From positions 1 to 9,229 of the forward strand of contig JAJYVN010000107.1 of the NCBI GenBank assembly GCA_021791995.1: DNA of 9,229 nt, given 5' to 3'. Shown here in pieces: positions 5,761 to 9,229 of this stretch. Position 1 is the stretch's first letter, and each line of letters begins with the position of its first letter. The notes beneath the pieces were generated by a model. That model searched no databases. It was not told the DNA's origin and saw nothing but the letters and a program-made list of their open reading frames with translations. This DNA comes from Bacillota bacterium (GTDB lineage Bacteria > Bacillota > Sulfobacillia > RBS10-35 > JAJYVN01). Made by a program: the position numbers and the translations under genes.

Positions 5761-7623
5761 GTGGACACGGGCCCGGAGAGCGGCGCGATTCGCAACGTGG
5801 GGATCATTGCGCATGTGGATCACGGCAAGACGACCCTGGTGGACGCGATCCTTCGCCAGACCGGCGTGTTTCGCGCCAATCAGGCTATGGGAGAGCGTGT
5901 GCTCGATCGAGGCGATCTGGAGCGAGAGCGGGGAATCACGATTCTGGCCAAGAATACCGCCGTCTCGTACCATGGCGTGAAGATTAACATCGTCGATACG
6001 CCCGGACACGCGGATTTCGGCGGTGAAGTGGAACGAATCCTTTCGATGGTGGATGGTGCGCTGCTCGTCGTGGATGCCTTTGAAGGTCCCATGCCGCAGA
6101 CGCGCTTCGTGCTGAAAAAGGCACTGGAGAATGCCATCCGGCCCATCGTGGTCATCAACAAGCTCGATCGCCCCGGTGCCGATCCGTTGCGGGCGGTCGA
6201 TCAGGTGTTGGACCTGTTCATCGCGCTGGGGGCAGATGAGGAGCAGATCGATTTTCCGACTATCTTCGCGTCCGGGAGGAACGGAGTTGCGCTCCGCGAC
6301 CTACCGGAGCCTTTTTCCCCGGAGGAGGTACGCGGGGATATCCGGCCACTGTTGGATGCGATTCTGGAATATGTGCCCCCACCGGATGCCGATGCCCAGG
6401 GGGTATTGCAGGTGCTGATCACCACCCTGGATTACGATGATTACGTCGGGCGGATTGGAATCGGTCGTGTGAAACGGGGACGTATTCGCTCGGGTGAGGT
6501 TGTGGCCGCGATGCATGGGCCGGAAGGGCTCGTGCGAATGGCCCGGGCGATGCAACTGTACACTTTTGAAGGTTTGCGCCGCGTCCCGGCCGAGGAGGTG
6601 GTTGCGGGGGATATTATGGCGCTGGCCGGTATCGCTGATCTGACAGTGGGTGATACGATTACCAGCGCTGATGCTCCGGACCCCCTTCCGGTCCTTCGTG
6701 TCGACCCGCCCACGATCACGATGACCTTCCGGGTCAACGACTCGCCCTTTGCGGGCCGAGAGGGACAGTTCGTTACCTCGCGTCAATTGCGCGACAGGCT
6801 TCTGCGCGAGGCAGAACATAACGTCGGCCTCAGCGTGTTTGAGCAGGAGACGACGGATGCCTTTACGGTCAGCGGTCGAGGGGAACTCCACCTGGGTATT
6901 CTTGTGGAGACGATGCGCCGGGAGGGGTATGAACTGGCGGTATCCCGACCGGAGGCGATCCTACGATCCGGGGAGGACGGGTTGGAGGAGCCGATGGAGC
7001 ATCTGGTTGCGGATGTACCGGAGGGCAGCCTGGGAGCGGTCCTTGAGGCCATGGGCCTGCGCCGTGCCGAGTTGCAACAGATGCACCCGGAGAGCGATGG
7101 CAGAACACGGGTGGAGTTCGTGGTGCCGGCGCGGGGGCTTGTGGGCTTTGCGACGGAGTTTCAGACGCTGACCAAAGGCTATGGGATTATGAGCCATGCA
7201 TTCAGCGGGTACGGCCCGTGGCGTGGGCCAATTCCGGGCCGCGCGCGCGGATCCCTGGTGGCCTGGGAGGATGGTGTCACAACGGCCTATGCCTTGGAAA
7301 ACGCGGAGCAACGAGGGACCTTGCTCGTGGGGCCCGGAGTGGCGGTGTATGCGGGACAGGTTGTGGGGGAGCACTCCCGCGAGACGGACTTGGATATTAA
7401 CATCTGCAAGAAGAAACACCTGACCAACATGCGGAGTAGTACCGGAGAGGAGGAGGTTAAGCTCACCCCCTTTCGTGTCTTGAGCCTTGAGCAGGCCATC
7501 GCTTTTCTGCGCGATGACGAACTGCTCGAGGTGACCCCGAAGGCCCTGCGCATACGGAAGGAAATTCTAGATCGCCATGAGCGTGGGCGCCGTCACGAGG
7601 CCGCGCCAACCGAGCGTTCGTGA
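5761..7623 (+). CDS. typA: TypA/BipA ribosome-associated translational GTPase
   Basis: The 620-residue protein is of normal TypA/BipA length. This EF-G-like GTPase binds the 70S ribosome and supports 50S assembly and growth under stress such as cold. The GTP-binding motifs are all visible. G1 is AHVDHGKT (17-24), G2 lies around RGITI with Thr60, G3 is DTPGH (79-83), G4 is NKLD (133-136), and G5 is FASGRNG (169-175), where Gly172 replaces the more usual Ala. Domain II-like and EF-G III/V-like regions follow. The TypA-specific C-terminal domain includes TKGYGIMSHAFSGYGPW, NICKKKHLTNMRSS and ELLEVTPKALRIRK. The start is GTG 5761, since homology begins at IRNVGIIAHVDHGKTT a few residues in. Reading from 5566 would add 65 residues antisense to the neighbouring gene. 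It is divergent from the NodB-fold gene and convergent with bcp, with 13 bases between their stops. It is the best-supported gene in the window. Confidence 0.97.
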   Translation: MDTGPESGAIRNVGIIAHVDHGKTTLVDAILRQTGVFRANQAMGERVLDRGDLERERGITILAKNTAVSYHGVKINIVDTPGHADFGGEVERILSMVDGALLVVDAFEGPMPQTRFVLKKALENAIRPIVVINKLDRPGADPLRAVDQVLDLFIALGADEEQIDFPTIFASGRNGVALRDLPEPFSPEEVRGDIRPLLDAILEYVPPPDADAQGVLQVLITTLDYDDYVGRIGIGRVKRGRIRSGEVVAAMHGPEGLVRMARAMQLYTFEGLRRVPAEEVVAGDIMALAGIADLTVGDTITSADAPDPLPVLRVDPPTITMTFRVNDSPFAGREGQFVTSRQLRDRLLREAEHNVGLSVFEQETTDAFTVSGRGELHLGILVETMRREGYELAVSRPEAILRSGEDGLEEPMEHLVADVPEGSLGAVLEAMGLRRAELQQMHPESDGRTRVEFVVPARGLVGFATEFQTLTKGYGIMSHAFSGYGPWRGPIPGRARGSLVAWEDGVTTAYALENAEQRGTLLVGPGVAVYAGQVVGEHSRETDLDINICKKKHLTNMRSSTGEEEVKLTPFRVLSLEQAIAFLRDDELLEVTPKALRIRKEILDRHERGRRHEAAPTERS

Positions 7624-7636
7624 GCCCTTCCGACGG

Positions 7637-8116
7637 TCAGGTGCGATCGGCTTTTTCGGGCGCTACAAGCAGGGAGTAGGCTGCTGCGGGATGCTGTGCG
7701 GGGGGCACGGACGAGATGATGCCTATAACCGTGCCCTGCGCATCGATCACGTATGTCACGCGGGAGGCGAGTAATCCCATGACCGACGGTACCCCGTACA
7801 GCCGCCGGACGGAGCCGCCGTGATCGCTCGCCAAGAGGAACGGAAGTTCGCACGTGGCCGCGAAGCGATCATGCGCATCGACTGAGTCGGCGCTGATGCC
7901 GACCACCTCGGCGCCTATCTTCTGGAAATCGGGATAGCGATCGCGAAAGGTCCGGGCCTCGATGGTGCATCCGGGCGTGTTGTCCTTCGGATAGAAGTAG
8001 AGGACGACCGGGTGGTGCCCGATGTGATCTGCCAAGTGAAAGCTGTGTCCGCTTTGGCAGGGCAGGGTGAAGTCGGGTGCAGGGTCCCCTTGGCGCACGG
8101 GCCGTTTCGGCTCCAT
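7637..8116 (-). CDS. bcp: Peroxiredoxin of the Bcp/PrxQ type, apparent one-Cys variant
   Basis: This 159-residue thioredoxin-fold peroxidase reduces hydrogen peroxide and organic hydroperoxides in the cytosol. The N-terminal GDPAPDFTLP (10-19), the LYFYPKDNTPGCT peroxidatic site with Cys50, and VVGISADSVDAHDRF (71-85) are all family-typical. Most Bcp proteins have a resolving Cys five residues after the peroxidatic one (CTxEAC). Here that position, residue 55, is Arg, leaving Cys20 and Cys89 as the only other cysteines. The enzyme is therefore either one-Cys, using an external thiol, or uses an atypical partner Cys. ATG 8116 has GGAGGGAG (8127-8134 on the plus strand) ten bases upstream. The right end of an IS element lies only about 25 bases upstream on the same strand, so the native promoter has been displaced or lies inside or beyond the element. 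The gene is convergent with typA. Confidence 0.93.
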   Translation of the reverse strand: MEPKRPVRQGDPAPDFTLPCQSGHSFHLADHIGHHPVVLYFYPKDNTPGCTIEARTFRDRYPDFQKIGAEVVGISADSVDAHDRFAATCELPFLLASDHGGSVRRLYGVPSVMGLLASRVTYVIDAQGTVIGIISSVPPAQHPAAAYSLLVAPEKADRT

Positions 8117-8140
8117 CTTTACTGCACTCCCTCCGAATGC

Positions 8141-8187
8141 TTAACCGCCTCCCCACGGCTCAAGCCCGGGGATTCCCGATGATCGCT
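8141..8187 (-). ncRNA. Putative omega-RNA 3' scaffold / right-end hairpin of right element
   Basis: On the minus strand a stem forms from GGGG (8171-8168) with CCCC (8154-8151). Inside it GGC/GCC (8157-8159 with 8164-8166) closes a TCAA loop, with a small internal bulge between the two helices. It lies directly after the tnpB stop, where the guide-RNA scaffold of this family sits. The RNA would extend 5' into the tnpB coding region by an unknown length. A guide would begin at about 8140 and run into the bcp leader. Confidence 0.45.
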
Positions 8188-9229
8188 CACCGAGGTTGCC
8201 TGCTTCGCCGGGGTCCGTCCAGCTGTTTCCGTGTGGGGCGATCGTCCCCTCCACAGGCCGACTCCGCCAGCCCGGCGGTCCGTTTCGAGAGTCCCGCGTC
8301 TTGGATGTTCTGCGCAGCGTTCGCCTCCCGGTCGGGGGCCACGTCCCATATGGCGCACTCCCAGTACCGTACGGCAAGCGGGAGGTGGTCCACGGTACGG
8401 CGGAAGGCGTGGCACCGCTTGCTGCTGGGGTAGAAGCGGTCGATCGGAACGAAGGTGCGACCATACCACCGCGCCTTACACTCCAGTTGCCGCGGAAACG
8501 CTACCCATCCCACATCGGCAATGCTCTTGGTCAACGTCGGATGCGCGAGCATCCCCTTCACGTTCCAACCCTTCGTGCATATCACTTGGTTTTCGCGGAT
8601 GATGCGCGTGCTGCGTTTGTGCGTGAAATCCCGTCGCCGGTCGGCGATGCGGGCCACCTTGCACCGCACCTTAGTGCGGTTGCGCGAGTCTTTCTGCTTG
8701 CGGGCCAGACTCCGTTGCGCCCGAGCGAGCCGCTTCTCGTTCCGGCGGAAAAGGTGTTCGTTTCCCACCTTTTCCCGTGTGCTCCGAACGACGGTATCCA
8801 GTAACCCAAGATCGAGGCCAACGCTCACGTTGACCTCAGGCAATGAAGCACCATCCCCCTCGGTCGAGAAAGAGATGAAGGAACGGCCAGCCTGGTCCCT
8901 GCTGACCGTGGCGCGGGTTGATGGTGCACCGACGGGCCGCGTCCAACGGATGTCGAGCGGCGCGTTCATCTGGGCGAGCGTGAGGGTTCCCTCTTTCCAC
9001 CGGAAGCCACCGATGCGGCATGTGGCGATCGGTCGATCATGCTGCCGGTGAAAGCGTGGGTATTGGGCGCGACCCGCGAAGAAATGGACGAAGGCCGCAT
9101 TCAGGTGCCCCAGGGCCTGTTGGAGAGGAACGCAGAAGACCTCGGCCAGCGAGGACGTCTCCGGGTCCCTCTTCATCCGCACCAAGAGCCGATCTGTTTC
9201 TGCGTCGCTGATGCGCTCGTGCCGCTCGA
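8187..9229 (-). CDS. tnpB: TnpB-family protein, 5' end outside window; nuclease and zinc-ribbon residues lost
   Basis: The frame is open from the window edge to the stop at 8187, giving 347 codons, and the true start is off the window. TTG 9185 is only an internal codon, used here as residue 1. TnpB hallmarks are clear: VPLQQAL (19-25), FFAGRAQYPRF (35-45), APLDIRW (75-81), VGLDLG (122-127), NEKRLARAQRSLARKQ (149-164), NVKGML (208-213) and DREANAA (285-291). The RuvC aspartates Asp125 and Asp285 are kept, but the RuvC-II glutamate, normally in an EDLNVKGM/EGLNVKGM motif, is Lys205 in TKGWNVKGM. The zinc ribbon reads CHAF (258-261) and CAIW (277-280), so the second Cys of each CxxC pair is gone. 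A few residues also seem deleted around KVARIADRR (176-184). It should not cleave DNA. It is either a decaying transposon gene kept open by chance or a nuclease-dead derivative that may still bind an RNA. The right end and bcp follow on the same strand. Confidence 0.88.
   Translation of the reverse strand, partial: ERHERISDAETDRLLVRMKRDPETSSLAEVFCVPLQQALGHLNAAFVHFFAGRAQYPRFHRQHDRPIATCRIGGFRWKEGTLTLAQMNAPLDIRWTRPVGAPSTRATVSRDQAGRSFISFSTEGDGASLPEVNVSVGLDLGLLDTVVRSTREKVGNEHLFRRNEKRLARAQRSLARKQKDSRNRTKVRCKVARIADRRRDFTHKRSTRIIRENQVICTKGWNVKGMLAHPTLTKSIADVGWVAFPRQLECKARWYGRTFVPIDRFYPSSKRCHAFRRTVDHLPLAVRYWECAIWDVAPDREANAAQNIQDAGLSKRTAGLAESACGGDDRPTRKQLDGPRRSRQPR

Larger units (their letters stand above)
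8141..9229 (-). mobile_element. IS200/IS605-type element with degenerate tnpB (cut by window end)
   Basis: The minus strand carries a tnpB-like gene followed by a characteristic right end. GAATCCCC begins at about 8178, a stem-loop closes with CCCC/GGGG, and a GAGGCGGTTAA-like terminus ends near 8141. This is the common right-end signature of TnpB-only (IS1341-like) and IS605 elements, usually ending TCAA. The left element in this window ends GGTCAA. No tnpA is seen, but the element continues past 9229. The boundary at 8141 is inferred. Confidence 0.65.

Noticed and set aside
7624..7660. Possible terminator for typA (CCGA/TCGG stem before a T5 run)
   Set aside because: The stem is only four base pairs with a 13-base loop and lies inside the bcp coding end, so it is too weak to call.
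1..9229. CRISPR arrays, tRNA or rRNA genes
   Set aside because: No regularly spaced repeats, tRNA-like cloverleaf sequences or rRNA motifs were seen on either strand.

Overview
The window looks like a moderately GC-rich (about 60% by eye) Gram-positive chromosome, probably Bacillota. The grounds are strong GGAGG-type ribosome-binding sites, frequent GTG/TTG starts, secreted DacF/PBP5-type carboxypeptidases, a RodZ-type HTH-TM-DUF4115 protein and a NodB-fold membrane protein. An acidophilic or thermophilic Sulfobacillus/Alicyclobacillus-like host is a guess that the sequence alone cannot settle.

Layout. Both ends are IS200/IS605-type (TnpB-carrying) elements cut by the window, with their tnpB genes pointing inward. 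Left: the last 30 codons of a tnpB (1-93), then a right-end hairpin and a boundary near 129. Next comes a minus-strand pair: a 104-aa Cys-containing protein (729-1043) and, coupled to its stop, a membrane-protein gene (727 to about 130). The second gene reads well only if two opposite one-base slips at homopolymer runs are allowed, and it appears to be cut at its 3' end by the left element. The plus strand then carries a cell-envelope cluster: D-Ala-D-Ala carboxypeptidase 1 (1274-2557), a RodZ-like protein (2727-3596) and D-Ala-D-Ala carboxypeptidase 2 (3650-4834). A minus-strand NodB/polysaccharide-deacetylase-fold protein that has lost its catalytic and metal-binding residues (4836-5624) ends one base from carboxypeptidase 2. 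It is divergent from typA/bipA (5761-7623). Convergent to typA is a Bcp/PrxQ peroxiredoxin (7637-8116), and only 25 bases upstream of its start lies the right end of the second element, whose long tnpB (8187 to the edge) is degenerate.

How the genes fit together. The core (two PBP5-type carboxypeptidases, RodZ-like protein, NodB-fold protein) suggests peptidoglycan trimming and cell-shape control, possibly during sporulation. typA and bcp are housekeeping/stress genes. The most interesting item is the right-hand TnpB. It keeps an open frame, but the RuvC-II glutamate is lysine and the second Cys of each zinc-ribbon CxxC pair is gone. Its right end, where a guide RNA would end, abuts the bcp ribosome-binding site on the same strand. 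That resembles the layout of nuclease-dead TnpB-derived regulators, although plain decay is the more conservative reading.
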